From the NCBI RefSeq assembly GCF_042654585.1, contig NZ_JBHSGR010000020.1, positions 1 to 64,000 of the forward strand: a stretch of 64,000 nucleotides of DNA. The letters are read 5' to 3'. The translations under genes were made by a program, and so were the position numbers. Under the pieces are notes generated by a model that ran no database searches, was not told the origin of the DNA, and saw only the letters and a program-made list of their open reading frames with translations. This stretch comes from Geodermatophilus arenarius. GTDB lineage: Bacteria; Actinomycetota; Actinomycetes; Mycobacteriales; Geodermatophilaceae. Below are positions 42,355 through 50,394 of this stretch, piece by piece. How positions within the stretch are numbered: the first letter of the stretch is position 1; each line of letters starts with the position of its first letter.

Positions 42355-44778
42355 TCAGTCGGTCGTGAGCGTCACCGTCGCCCCGTCGGCGCTGGTCCAG
42401 CGGATCGAGCCGTGCTGGAAGTCCTGGCGCTGCGCCCCGTCGGGCTCGGTCACCAGGTCCCCGGTCGGGTAGCCCAGCTCGCCGGACTCGGCCCCGGCGG
42501 CGGCGTAGGCCTGCGCCACCGACCCCCGGACGGCGTGCGCACCGGTGGTGGAGGACCAGTAGATCCGGCCGTTCTCGAACACCTGCACCCAGCCGCTCCC
42601 GGCCGCCCGTGCCCGGTCCGCCGTCGGGTAGCCGAGGGGACCGGACTCGCCGAGCAGCGCGTCGTAGGCCGGGGAGAGGGGCGCCAGGACGGCGTGCGCG
42701 CCGGTGGTGGGGGACCAGTGGATGCGCCCGTTCTGGAACGCCTGGGTCCACCCGCCGCCGGCCGTCTGGTACCGGTCGCCGACCGGGTAGCCGAGGGGCC
42801 CGGACTCGCCGAGCAGCGCGTCGTAGGTCGCCGAGATCGGCGCCAGGACCGCGTGCGCGCCGGTGGTGGGGGAGTAGTGGATGCGGCCGTTCTGGAAGGC
42901 CTGGGTCCAGCCGTCGTTCCACGTCCGGTAGCGCGCGCCGACCGGGTACCCGAGCGGGCCGGACTCGCCGAGCAGCGGGTCGTAGGCCGTCGAGATCGGG
43001 CTGAGCACCGCGAACGTGCCGCTGGCCGGGGAGGAGTGGATGCGGCCGTTCTGGAACGCCTGGGTCCACCCGCCGCCGGGCGTCGCGTAGCGCGACCCGA
43101 CCGGGTAGCCCAGCGGGCCGGACTCGCCGGTCAGCGAGTCGTAGGTCGCCGCGATCGGCGCCACGACCGCGTGCCCGCCGGTGGCCGGCGACCAGTGGAT
43201 CCGCCCGTTCTGGAAGGTCTGGGTGAACCCGTTGCCCGGCGTCGGGTAGCGGTCGCCCGTCGGGTAGCCCAGCGGGCCCGACTCGCCGAGCAGCGCGTCG
43301 TAGGCCGTGGAGATGCCGCCGATGACGGCGTGCGCCCCGGTGGCCGGCGAGTAGTGGATCCGGCCTTTCTCGAAGCCCTGCACCCAGCCGCTGTTCACCG
43401 TCTGGTAGCGGCCGCCGACCGGGTAGCCGAGCGGCCCGGACTCGCCCAGGAGCTCGTCGTAGGCCGGGGAGATCGGCGCCAGGACCGCGTGCGCGCCGGT
43501 CGTGGGGGACCAGTGGATGCGGCCGTTCTGGAAGCCCTGCACCCAGCCGTTGCCCGCCGTCTGGTAGCGGTCGCCGACCGGGTAGCCGAGCGGGCCGGAC
43601 TCGCCGAGCAGCGCGTCGTAGGCGGCGGAGATCGGCGCCAGGACCGCGTGCGTGCCGGTCGTGGGGGAGTAGTGGATGCGGCCGTTCTGGAAGCCCTGCG
43701 TCCAGCCGTTGCCCCACGTCGCGTAGCGCGGGCCGACGGGGTAGCCGAGCGGGCCGGACTCGCCCATCAGCGGGTCGTAGGCCCACGAGATCGGCGCCAG
43801 CACCGCCTGCGCGCCGGTCGCCGGCGAGTAGTGGATGCGGCCGTTCTGGAAGCCCTGCGTCCAGCCGTTGCCCCACGTCGGGTACCGCGCGCCCACCGGC
43901 GCGCCGAGGGCGCCGCCGATCCCGCCCATCCGCTGCCAGAGGGCGTCGATCTCGCCGACCACCGAGTACTGCGTGCTGCCGAACCAGTCGGTGAACATCC
44001 GCCAGAAGTTGCGGTTGCCGTAGGACGAGCAGCCGTCGCCGGTGCCGTAGAGGTTGTTCATCGCCGCCTGGTTGGGCGGGTAGGGCGTGTAGATGTACAG
44101 CCCGGCCGTGGCCTGGTTCTCGATGTAGACCGACGTCGTCCCGCAGGCGGCGTTCGGGTGCCACTGGATCGTGTTCCAGCGGCCGGCCTGGTACGAGTAG
44201 TTCCTCCAGTTCACCGCGTACCGCCGGTACTGCCAGGCGGCCTTGTAGACCTGGTTGTAGAAGCCGTAGTACTGCGCGTCGCACGGGGCGGTGTCCGGGC
44301 AGCCGTAGCCGGTGGCCTTCTTGTAGGCGTTGTCCCACGTCGGGTTGGTCTTGGTGACCAGGCTGGTCTCCTTCTGCAGGAGGACCAGCAGCACCCGCGG
44401 GTTGACCTGGCAGGCCTGGGCGACGTTCCAGATGATGTCGGCGGCCGTCTGCCCCGCGACGCCGTTGTACTGGGCGCACTGGGCGTCGGCCGGCCGGGTC
44501 CAGGTGTTCTCCCGGTAGTCCTTCAGGCAGGTGTAGCCGGCCTGGCAGGACGAGACCTTGCCGTTGAGGAAGGCCTGCACGTCCCAGGGCGCCATCGTGG
44601 AGGCGTCCCAGAAGACGGCGTCGCTGATGATGTTGCCGGCGCGGAAGTCCGCGGCGCTGGCCGCCTGCGCGGGCGCAGCGGTGGTCACCTGCACGACGCC
44701 GAGGCCGGCCAGGGACGCCAGCACGCAGGCGAGCGCCAGCAGCAGCCGCGCCCGCCGGGGGACGGAGCGGCCGCTCAC
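42355..44778 (-). CDS. Secreted LGFP-repeat protein with lysozyme-like N-terminal domain
   Basis: 807 residues from GTG 44778, overlapping the upstream lipoprotein stop by 4 bp. A signal peptide of about 39 residues (…APAQAA) is followed by a 230-residue Cys-containing domain with LLQKETSLVTKTNPTWDNAY and CPDTAPCDAQYYGFYNQVY; the Glu in QKETSL is where soluble lytic transglycosylase/lysozyme-like proteins have their catalytic Glu. The remaining 530 residues are ten LGFP repeats of about 53 residues. It is probably held on the arabinogalactan or wall and may bind or cleave peptidoglycan. Hydrolase activity is not certain. Confidence 0.85.
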   Translation of the reverse strand: MSGRSVPRRARLLLALACVLASLAGLGVVQVTTAAPAQAASAADFRAGNIISDAVFWDASTMAPWDVQAFLNGKVSSCQAGYTCLKDYRENTWTRPADAQCAQYNGVAGQTAADIIWNVAQACQVNPRVLLVLLQKETSLVTKTNPTWDNAYKKATGYGCPDTAPCDAQYYGFYNQVYKAAWQYRRYAVNWRNYSYQAGRWNTIQWHPNAACGTTSVYIENQATAGLYIYTPYPPNQAAMNNLYGTGDGCSSYGNRNFWRMFTDWFGSTQYSVVGEIDALWQRMGGIGGALGAPVGARYPTWGNGWTQGFQNGRIHYSPATGAQAVLAPISWAYDPLMGESGPLGYPVGPRYATWGNGWTQGFQNGRIHYSPTTGTHAVLAPISAAYDALLGESGPLGYPVGDRYQTAGNGWVQGFQNGRIHWSPTTGAHAVLAPISPAYDELLGESGPLGYPVGGRYQTVNSGWVQGFEKGRIHYSPATGAHAVIGGISTAYDALLGESGPLGYPTGDRYPTPGNGFTQTFQNGRIHWSPATGGHAVVAPIAATYDSLTGESGPLGYPVGSRYATPGGGWTQAFQNGRIHSSPASGTFAVLSPISTAYDPLLGESGPLGYPVGARYRTWNDGWTQAFQNGRIHYSPTTGAHAVLAPISATYDALLGESGPLGYPVGDRYQTAGGGWTQAFQNGRIHWSPTTGAHAVLAPLSPAYDALLGESGPLGYPTADRARAAGSGWVQVFENGRIYWSSTTGAHAVRGSVAQAYAAAGAESGELGYPTGDLVTEPDGAQRQDFQHGSIRWTSADGATVTLTTD
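42358..43961 (-). repeat. Ten near-identical ~159-bp LGFP repeat units
   Basis: Each unit encodes YDxLLGESGPLGYPVGxRY then GWxQxFQNGRIHxSPxTG. Units 2-3 and 7-9 are almost identical in DNA as well as protein, whereas the repeats of the amidase at 21330-24284 are well diverged. The first and last units are the most degenerate. Such homogeneity points to recent duplication or gene conversion. Confidence 0.9.
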
Positions 44779-45326
44779 GGGACGTCCACCGTCACCGTCT
44801 CGGACTCCAGCTCCGTCGAGCCGGACGTGTAGGTCACGGTGACCGCCCACGCGCCGGTGCTGCCCTCGGGCAGGACGACGGCGAGCGCGCCGCACTCGGT
44901 GGTCGCCGGGCCCGGCTCGGCCTCGGTGGCCTCGCTGGACACCGCGTCGCCGCCGTCCGCGGGCTCGGCGACGGCGGTGCACTCGCCGCCGGTCTCGACC
45001 AGGCCCTGGACGAACGCGGCGGCCTCGATGCCGGGCAGGCCGGGCGACCACTCGGCGCGGGCCAGCACCAGCGAGGCGGAGTCCACGGGGGCGTCGGTCT
45101 GCACGGCGTCGGTGTCCACCGCCGGCGAGCCGTCCGCCGCGGGCGTGCCGGCGGTGGGGTCGGCCGGGGAGCCGGTGGCGCCGGTGGAGGTCGTCCCGTC
45201 GGCGGTGGTGGTCGTGTCCGCCTGGGTCCCGCCGGTGCTGCAGCCGCCGAGCACGAGCAGGCCACAGGTCAGCGCGAGCGGGACGGCGGCGCAACGGTGG
45301 GTGAGGAGGTACTTGCGCACAGACAC
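44775..45326 (-). CDS. Putative lipoprotein of unknown function
   Basis: 183 residues. The N-terminus (VRKYLLTHRCAAVPLALTCGLLVLGGC) is a lipoprotein signal with lipobox VLGGC; a Thr/Gly/Ala/Asp linker of about 60 residues follows, then a small beta-rich domain with two Cys (GGECTAVAE, TTECGALAV). No family is recognised. It is the first gene of a pair with the LGFP protein (4-bp overlap) and may act with it at the wall. GTG 45326 is favoured by TACGGT 6 nt upstream; GTG 45320 is an alternative. Confidence 0.65.
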   Translation of the reverse strand: MSVRKYLLTHRCAAVPLALTCGLLVLGGCSTGGTQADTTTTADGTTSTGATGSPADPTAGTPAADGSPAVDTDAVQTDAPVDSASLVLARAEWSPGLPGIEAAAFVQGLVETGGECTAVAEPADGGDAVSSEATEAEPGPATTECGALAVVLPEGSTGAWAVTVTYTSGSTELESETVTVDVP

Positions 45327-45332
45327 CCATCG

Positions 45333-45338
45333 ACCGTA
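45333..45338 (-). promoter_or_regulatory. Putative -10 hexamer of the lipoprotein-LGFP operon
   Basis: On the minus strand TACGGT lies 6 nt before the GTG at 45326. Confidence 0.4.
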
Positions 45339-45462
45339 GGGAGCCGGTCCTTGAGTCCCGGGGACCTCGGCGGCGGGGTGGGAACGTCCCGTCACAGTCG
45401 TCCCGGACGCCTCACCCACCCCGGTCGCCTCCCTCGCGCGGAGGTCCGCGGGGAGGCGCATC

Positions 45463-45468
45463 TAGGTT
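45463..45468 (+). promoter_or_regulatory. Putative -10 hexamer of wbbL-manC
   Basis: TAGGTT is followed by 7 nt (GGGAGGC) and the GTG at 45476. The same hexamer precedes the aldolase operon. Confidence 0.55.
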
Positions 45469-45475
45469 GGGAGGC

Positions 45476-46402
45476 GTGAGCGCACCGCCGTCGGGCCCCC
45501 TGCGCGTCGTGGCGGTCACCTACTCCCCCGGCGAGGCGCTCGAGGGCTTCGTGTCCTCGCTGGCCGAGGCGACGACCCGGCCCGTCGAGGTGGTGCTGGC
45601 CGACAACGGGTCCACGGACGGCGTCCCGGAGCGGGTCGCCGCCGCGCACCCGCACGTGCGGCTGCTGCGCACGGGTGGCAACGTCGGCTACGGCGCGGCG
45701 GTCAACGCCGGCCTGGCCGGGGCCCCGGGCCGGTACGCGCTGGTGGCCAACCCCGACGTCCGCTTCGAGCCCGGGTCGGTCGACGAGCTGCTCGCCGTCG
45801 CCGCCCGCTGGCCGCGCGCCGCCACCGTCGGCCCGGCCATCCGCACCCCCGAGGGCGAGCTCTACCCGTCGGCGCGCGAGCTGCCGCGGCTGTCCACCGG
45901 CGCCGGCCACGCGCTGGTGGGCTGGGCGTGGCCGGGCAACCCGTGGACGGCGCGCTACCGCCGCGAGCGCGAGGCGCCGCGCGAGCGCACCGCCGGCTGG
46001 CTGTCGGGCTCCTGCTTCCTCGTCGACCTCGAGGCGTTCCGGGCGGTGGGCGGCTTCGACCCCGGCTACTTCATGTACTTCGAGGACGTCGACCTCGGCC
46101 GGCGGCTGGGGCGTGCGGGCTGGCTGCACGTCTACGCGCCGAGCGCCGTCGTCGTCCACGAGGGCGGGCACGCCACCCGCCGGGAGCCGCACCGCATGCA
46201 GCGGGTGCACCACACCAGCGCGCTGCGCTACCTGTCCGGCCAGTACCCGGGCCCCCGCAACGCCCCGCTGCGGGCCGCGCTCCGGGCCGGCCTCGGCGGC
46301 CGGATGCTCGTGTCCTACGTCAGCGGGCGGGTCGCCGCCGGGGCCCGCTTCCAGCGCCGCGCCGACGACGTCGGCCGGGCCCGTCGAGGAGGTGTGGCAT
46401 GA
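45476..46402 (+). CDS. wbbL: Rhamnosyltransferase WbbL-type glycosyltransferase (GT2)
   Basis: 308 residues from GTG 45476. GT2 features are VVAVTYSPGEALEGF, VLADNGSTDGVPERV, GYGAAVNAGL, NPDVRFEPGS, GWLSGSCFLVD and FDPGYFMYFEDVDLGRRL. The FEDVDL end and coupling to manC match M. tuberculosis WbbL1 (Rv3265c, followed by Rv3264c), which adds rhamnose from dTDP-rhamnose to decaprenyl-PP-GlcNAc to form the arabinogalactan linker. RmlA in this window supports rhamnose supply. Other rhamnosyl- or mannosyltransferases cannot be excluded from sequence alone. Confidence 0.82.
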   Translation: MSAPPSGPLRVVAVTYSPGEALEGFVSSLAEATTRPVEVVLADNGSTDGVPERVAAAHPHVRLLRTGGNVGYGAAVNAGLAGAPGRYALVANPDVRFEPGSVDELLAVAARWPRAATVGPAIRTPEGELYPSARELPRLSTGAGHALVGWAWPGNPWTARYRREREAPRERTAGWLSGSCFLVDLEAFRAVGGFDPGYFMYFEDVDLGRRLGRAGWLHVYAPSAVVVHEGGHATRREPHRMQRVHHTSALRYLSGQYPGPRNAPLRAALRAGLGGRMLVSYVSGRVAAGARFQRRADDVGRARRGGVA

Positions 46403-47496
46403 GGCACGCGGTGGTCATGGCGGGAGGCTCCGGGACCCGGTTGTGGCCGCTGTCGCGCGCCGCCCGGCCCAAGCAGCTGCTCGACGTGCTCCAGGACGGC
46501 GACGGCCCTCCGCACAGCCTGCTGGCCGAGGCCTTCACCCGGCTGGAGGCCGTGCTCCCGGCCGAGCGGATCTGGGTCTGCACCGCGGCCCGCTACGGCG
46601 CCCAGGTGCGGGCGGCCCTGCCGCGGCTGCGACCGGACCGGCTGGTGCTCGAGCCGGTCGCCCGCGACACCGCCAACGCCGTCGGGCTGGCCGCCGCCCT
46701 GGTCGCCGAGGCCGACCCCGACGCCGAGCTGGCCGTCGTGAGCGCCGACCACGTGATCCGCCCGGTCGAGCGGTTCGCCGCCACGCTGACCACCGCCTTC
46801 GACGCCGTGACCGCGCGGCCGCGGGCGCTGGTCACCCTCGGCATCACGCCGACCGCCCCGGCGACCGGCTTCGGCTACGTCCGCCGCGGCCCGGCCACCG
46901 AGGTGCCCGGGGTCGCCGAGGCCGCCGCGTTCAAGGAGAAGCCCGACCGCGCCACCGCCGAGGCCTACCTGGCGTCGGGTGAGTACCTGTGGAACTCCGG
47001 CATGTTCGTCTGGCGGGCCCGCACCGTCCTCGATGCGCTGGCCGACCACCTGCCGGCGTCGGCGGAGGGGCTGGCGCGGATCGTGGCCGCGCCGGCCGGC
47101 GCGGAGCGCGACGCCGTCCTCGCCGAGGTGTTCCCGACGCTGCCGAAGACCAGCGTCGACTACGCCGTCCTCGAGCCCGCGGCCACCGAGCCCGGCCGGG
47201 TGCTGGTCGCCGACCTCGACGTCGAGTGGCTCGACGTCGGCTCGTGGCCGGCGCTGGCGCAGACGCTGGCCGCCGCCGACGGCAACGCCGTGGGCGGGCT
47301 CGCGGTGACCCTCGACAGCGCGGGCAACATCGTGTTCAGCGACGACCCGGAGCACCTCGTGGCGCTGGTCGGGGTCCGCGACAGCGTCGTCGTGGCCACC
47401 GCCGACGTCACGATGGTCTGCCCGGTGTCCGACGCCGAGCGGGTCAAGCAGCTGCTGTCCGCCGTGGAGGAGCGGCACGGTGCCCGCTTCAGCTGA
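46399..47496 (+). CDS. manC: Mannose-1-phosphate guanylyltransferase
   Basis: 365-residue GDP-mannose pyrophosphorylase from ATG 46399 (ATGA overlap with wbbL; GAGGAGG upstream). The pyrophosphorylase loop is GGSGTRLWPLSRAARPKQLL; SADHVIRP, FKEKPDRATAE and YLWNSGMFVWRA are typical of the mannose-specific branch. The C-terminal cupin isomerase domain of bifunctional forms is missing, and ManA is separate at 61049-62224. It makes the donor for mannosylated lipids and glycans. Confidence 0.93.
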   Translation: MRHAVVMAGGSGTRLWPLSRAARPKQLLDVLQDGDGPPHSLLAEAFTRLEAVLPAERIWVCTAARYGAQVRAALPRLRPDRLVLEPVARDTANAVGLAAALVAEADPDAELAVVSADHVIRPVERFAATLTTAFDAVTARPRALVTLGITPTAPATGFGYVRRGPATEVPGVAEAAAFKEKPDRATAEAYLASGEYLWNSGMFVWRARTVLDALADHLPASAEGLARIVAAPAGAERDAVLAEVFPTLPKTSVDYAVLEPAATEPGRVLVADLDVEWLDVGSWPALAQTLAAADGNAVGGLAVTLDSAGNIVFSDDPEHLVALVGVRDSVVVATADVTMVCPVSDAERVKQLLSAVEERHGARFS

Positions 47497-47556
47497 AGGA
47501 CCCTCCTGCCCCCCACCGCTCGGGGGCTCGCGGCGGACCCCTGCAGGAGGGCCGGT
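47497..47556 (+). repeat. Dispersed post-stop palindromic element, copy B (probable terminator)
   Basis: It starts at the base after the manC stop codon. CCCTCCTGC (47501-47509) pairs with GCAGGAGGG (47543-47551), and an inner CCCCC/GGGGG pairing can form. It shares its first 22 nt with copy A behind the LCP gene and its 3' CCCCTGCAGG; copy C also matches its middle GCTCG...CGCGG part. Position and structure suggest transcription termination or 3'-end protection. Confidence 0.75.
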
Positions 47557-47592
47557 CCAGCACGTCACCGTGTGCGTGGTGTGATGCCGGTC

Positions 47593-48363
47593 ATGAAGAA
47601 CTTCGACGTCGCAGCTGTCGTGTCCGGTGGGGCCTCCGGTCTCGGGGAGGCCACCTCCCGCGCGCTCGCCGCGCGCGGTGCCGCGGTCACCATCGTCGAC
47701 CTCAACGAGGAGCGCGGGAAGGCGCTGGCCGACGAGCTCGGCGGGCACACCACCTTCGTCCGCACCGACGTCACCGACGAGTCCCAGGTGGCCGCCGCGA
47801 TCGAGGACGCCACCGGCAAGGACCGGCCGCTGCGCGTCGCGGTCAACTGCGCGGGCATCGGCTGGGCGCAGCGCACGGTCGGCAAGGGCAACACCCCGCA
47901 CGACCTCGACCCGTTCCTCCGCACGGTGATGGTCAACCTGGTCGGGACCTTCAACGTGCTGCGCCTGGCCGCCGCCGCCATGGCCGCCACCGAGCCGGAG
48001 GAGGACGGGGAGCGCGGCGTCGTCGTCAACACCGCCTCGATCGCCGCCTACGACGGCCAGATCGGCCAGGTGGCCTACAGCGCCTCCAAGGGCGGCATCG
48101 TCGGCATGACGCTGCCGGCCGCGCGGGACCTGTCCAGCGTCGGCGTGCGGGTGTGCACCATCGCCCCCGGCCTGGTCGACACCCCGCTGCTCGGCGGCCT
48201 GCCCGAGGAGGCCCGCACCGCGCTGGCCAACGGCATCCCGTTCCCCAAGCGGCTCGGCCGCCCCGACGACTTCGCCCAGCTGGCGCTCGCCATCGTCGAG
48301 CACGGCTACCTCAACGGCGAGGTCATCCGGATGGACGGCGCGCTGCGCATGGCCCCCCGCTGA
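47593..48363 (+). CDS. Short-chain dehydrogenase, 3-hydroxyacyl-CoA dehydrogenase type
   Basis: About 256 residues from ATG 47593 (ATG 47584 adds three). The Rossmann motif VSGGASGLGEATS, the NCAGI strand, catalytic Ser in NTASIAAYDG, and YSASK define a classical SDR; the APGLVDTPLLGGLPEE and NGEVIRMDGALRM segments match HSD17B10-like 3-hydroxy-2-methylbutyryl/3-hydroxyacyl-CoA dehydrogenases. It probably works in fatty-acid or branched-chain oxidation. No ribosome site stands out, so the exact start is unsure. Confidence 0.87.
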   Translation: MKNFDVAAVVSGGASGLGEATSRALAARGAAVTIVDLNEERGKALADELGGHTTFVRTDVTDESQVAAAIEDATGKDRPLRVAVNCAGIGWAQRTVGKGNTPHDLDPFLRTVMVNLVGTFNVLRLAAAAMAATEPEEDGERGVVVNTASIAAYDGQIGQVAYSASKGGIVGMTLPAARDLSSVGVRVCTIAPGLVDTPLLGGLPEEARTALANGIPFPKRLGRPDDFAQLALAIVEHGYLNGEVIRMDGALRMAPR

Positions 48364-48379
48364 CTCCCCGGAGACCCGC

Positions 48380-49348
48380 GTGACCGCTGCACCGCCGGCC
48401 CCGACCCCGCCGGCACCCGCACCCCCCGCCGTCCTCGCCGGCGCCGACTTCACCGACTGCTGGCGGCCGGACTGGCGCTTCGACCTGGAGGCGGTGCTGC
48501 GCCCCCACCAGCGCAGCGCCGGGGACCCCGCGATGCAGTGGGACGGGGACGCCGTCTGGCGGACGACGACCACCCCGTGCGGGCCCGCCACGGTGCGCGT
48601 CACCCACCGCGGCGGCGAGGTGCGGGTGCAGGCGTGGGGCCCGGGCGCGGAGTGGGCCGGCACGGCGGTGCCCGGCTGGCTCGGTGCCCACGACGACTGC
48701 GCGGACTTCGACCCGGACTGCCACCCGCTGGTCCGCGAGATCGCCCGGCGCACGCCCGACCTGCGGCTGGGCCGCACCGGTCGCACCTGGGACGCGCTGG
48801 TCCCGGCGGTGCTGGAGCAGAAGGTCACCGTCGTCGAGGCGCACCGGGTGTGGCGGGCGCTGCTCCGGCTGGCCGGCGACCCCGCGCCCGGCCCCGCCCC
48901 CGAGGGCATGCGGGTGCTGCCCTCGCCGCGGCGGCTGCGGGAGGTCACCGACTGGGAGTGGCACCGCTGCGGCCTCGACGGCGCCCGCCGGCGGGCGCTG
49001 CTGCACGTGGCGTCGGTCGCCCACGCGCTCGAGCCGGACGACGGCTGCGACTCGCCGACCCTCCAGCGCAAGCTGCGCACGGTGCCGGGCATCGGGGTGT
49101 GGACGGCGGCCGAGGTCGTCCAGCGCACGCACGGCTGCCCCGACACCGTCAGCTACGGCGACTACCACCTGAAGAACCTGGTGGGCTGGTCGCTGGCCGG
49201 CCGGAGGACCGACGACGACGGGATGATGGAGCTGCTCGAGCCCTGGCGCGGGCACCGGCAGCGGGTGGTGCGGCTGCTGCACGTCGGCGGGAGCATGCCG
49301 CCCCGCCGCGGCCCCCGGATGGCGCCGACGGACCACCGCCGCTTCTGA
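48380..49348 (+). CDS. DNA-3-methyladenine glycosylase 2-like (HhH-GPD family)
   Basis: 322 residues from GTG 48380 (GGAG upstream). The helix-hairpin-helix is LRTVPGIGVWTAAEVVQRT, followed by GDYHLKN where AlkA-type enzymes have their catalytic Asp. An N-terminal AlkA_N-like beta domain precedes VPAVLEQKVTVVEAHRVWRALL. Members remove alkylated bases from DNA. A Pro/Ala-rich 20-residue N-terminus is extra. The gene follows the SDR by 16 bp on the same strand; no functional link is apparent. Confidence 0.85.
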   Translation: MTAAPPAPTPPAPAPPAVLAGADFTDCWRPDWRFDLEAVLRPHQRSAGDPAMQWDGDAVWRTTTTPCGPATVRVTHRGGEVRVQAWGPGAEWAGTAVPGWLGAHDDCADFDPDCHPLVREIARRTPDLRLGRTGRTWDALVPAVLEQKVTVVEAHRVWRALLRLAGDPAPGPAPEGMRVLPSPRRLREVTDWEWHRCGLDGARRRALLHVASVAHALEPDDGCDSPTLQRKLRTVPGIGVWTAAEVVQRTHGCPDTVSYGDYHLKNLVGWSLAGRRTDDDGMMELLEPWRGHRQRVVRLLHVGGSMPPRRGPRMAPTDHRRF

Positions 49349-49492
49349 CCGCGGCCGGCCGGTCGCCGTGTGCACGAGGCGCGGCTGCCCGGCCGTCGCG
49401 GGCGCGCTGTGTGCACACACCGGGCCCTGGAGGCCCCGCGAGACCCTGGCGAGTGCACTCCCGGCGCCGCCCGGTCGCGCCGGGCGCCGTCC

Positions 49493-50365
49493 TCAGGGGC
49501 GCGGGTCGTCCAGGAGGCGCAGCAGGTAGTCGCCGTAGCCGCTCTTGCCCAGGGGCCCGGCGGCGCGGCGCAGGCCGTCGTCGTCGAGCCAGCCCTGCCG
49601 CCAGGCGACCTCCTCGATGCAGCCGATCTTGAGGCCCTGCCGCTCCTCGACCACCGAGACGAACTCCGTCGCCTGACGCAGCGAGGCGAACGTCCCCGTG
49701 TCCAGCCAGGCGGTGCCGCGGTCGAGGACGGTGACGGTCAGCCGGCCCTGCCGCAGGTAGTGCTCGTTGACCGCGGTGATCTCGAGCTCGCCGCGGGCGC
49801 TGGGCCGGATGCCGCGGGCCACCTCGACCACCGACGACTCGTAGAAGTACAGCCCGGGCACGGCGTAGGAGCTCTTGGGCCTCGCCGGCTTCTCCTCGAT
49901 GGAGAGCACCGTGCCGCTGCCGTCGAACTCCACGACGCCGTAGTCCTGCGGGTTGGCCACGTGGTAGGCGAACACGTGCCCGCCGTCGGGGGCGGGCAGC
50001 CGTCCCAGCGCCGTCCCGAGGCCCGCGCCGTAGAAGATGTTGTCGCCCAGGACCAGCGCCACGGCCTCGTCACCGACGAAACCGGCGCCGATGAGGAAGG
50101 CCTGCGCCAGGCCCTCGGGCTTCTCCTGCACGGCGTACTCGATCCGCATCCCGAGCCGGCTGCCGTCGCCGAGCAGCGCCCGGAACGCGGCCTGGTCGCC
50201 CGGGGTGGTGATCACCAGCACCTCGCGGACGCCGGCCATCATCAGCGTGGAGAGCGGGTAGTACACCATCGGCTTGTCGTAGACCGGCATGAGCTGCTTG
50301 CTCACCGCCTGGGTGATGGGGAACAGGCGGCTCCCCGTGCCTCCGGCCAGGATGATCCCCCGCAT
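49493..50365 (-). CDS. rmlA: Glucose-1-phosphate thymidylyltransferase RmlA
   Basis: 290 residues. MRGIILAGGTGSRLFPIT, SKQLMPVYDKPMVYYPL, LGDNIFYGAGL, VVEFDGSGTVLSIEEKP and FASLRQATEFV are all standard RmlA positions. It makes dTDP-glucose, the first step toward dTDP-rhamnose, which WbbL-type enzymes use. The other rml genes are not in the window. ATG 50365 has TAGCGT 8 nt upstream. It lies behind fbiB on the same strand with 29 bp between, but with its own promoter. Confidence 0.96.
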   Translation of the reverse strand: MRGIILAGGTGSRLFPITQAVSKQLMPVYDKPMVYYPLSTLMMAGVREVLVITTPGDQAAFRALLGDGSRLGMRIEYAVQEKPEGLAQAFLIGAGFVGDEAVALVLGDNIFYGAGLGTALGRLPAPDGGHVFAYHVANPQDYGVVEFDGSGTVLSIEEKPARPKSSYAVPGLYFYESSVVEVARGIRPSARGELEITAVNEHYLRQGRLTVTVLDRGTAWLDTGTFASLRQATEFVSVVEERQGLKIGCIEEVAWRQGWLDDDGLRRAAGPLGKSGYGDYLLRLLDDPRP

Positions 50366-50373
50366 GACCGGCG

Positions 50374-50379
50374 ACGCTA
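50374..50379 (-). promoter_or_regulatory. Putative -10 hexamer of rmlA
   Basis: On the minus strand TAGCGT lies 8 nt before the rmlA ATG; it is between the rmlA start and the fbiB stop. Confidence 0.55.
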
Positions 50380-50394
50380 GCGGCTGCCGGCCGG

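Noticed and set aside
42358..43961. Regularly spaced repeats that might suggest a CRISPR array
   Set aside because: The units are 159 bp, contiguous, in frame and code for LGFP repeats. There are no short repeats with unique spacers and no cas genes.
39638..44479. 1613-codon open frame on the minus strand opposite the GT-C genes and through the LGFP gene
   Set aside because: Its product has no domain and is rich in Arg/Gly/Gln/His; the plus-strand GT-C proteins and the LGFP frame have clear family motifs and ribosome sites.
42316..44832. 838-codon plus-strand frame opposite the LGFP protein, with apparent protein repeats
   Set aside because: The repetition is only the antisense image of the LGFP repeats. 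There is no start signal or family match.
49349..49492. Possible small gene or regulatory site between the DNA glycosylase and rmlA
   Set aside because: The 144-bp convergent gap has short GTGCAC-type palindromes but no start with a ribosome site and no strong hairpin.
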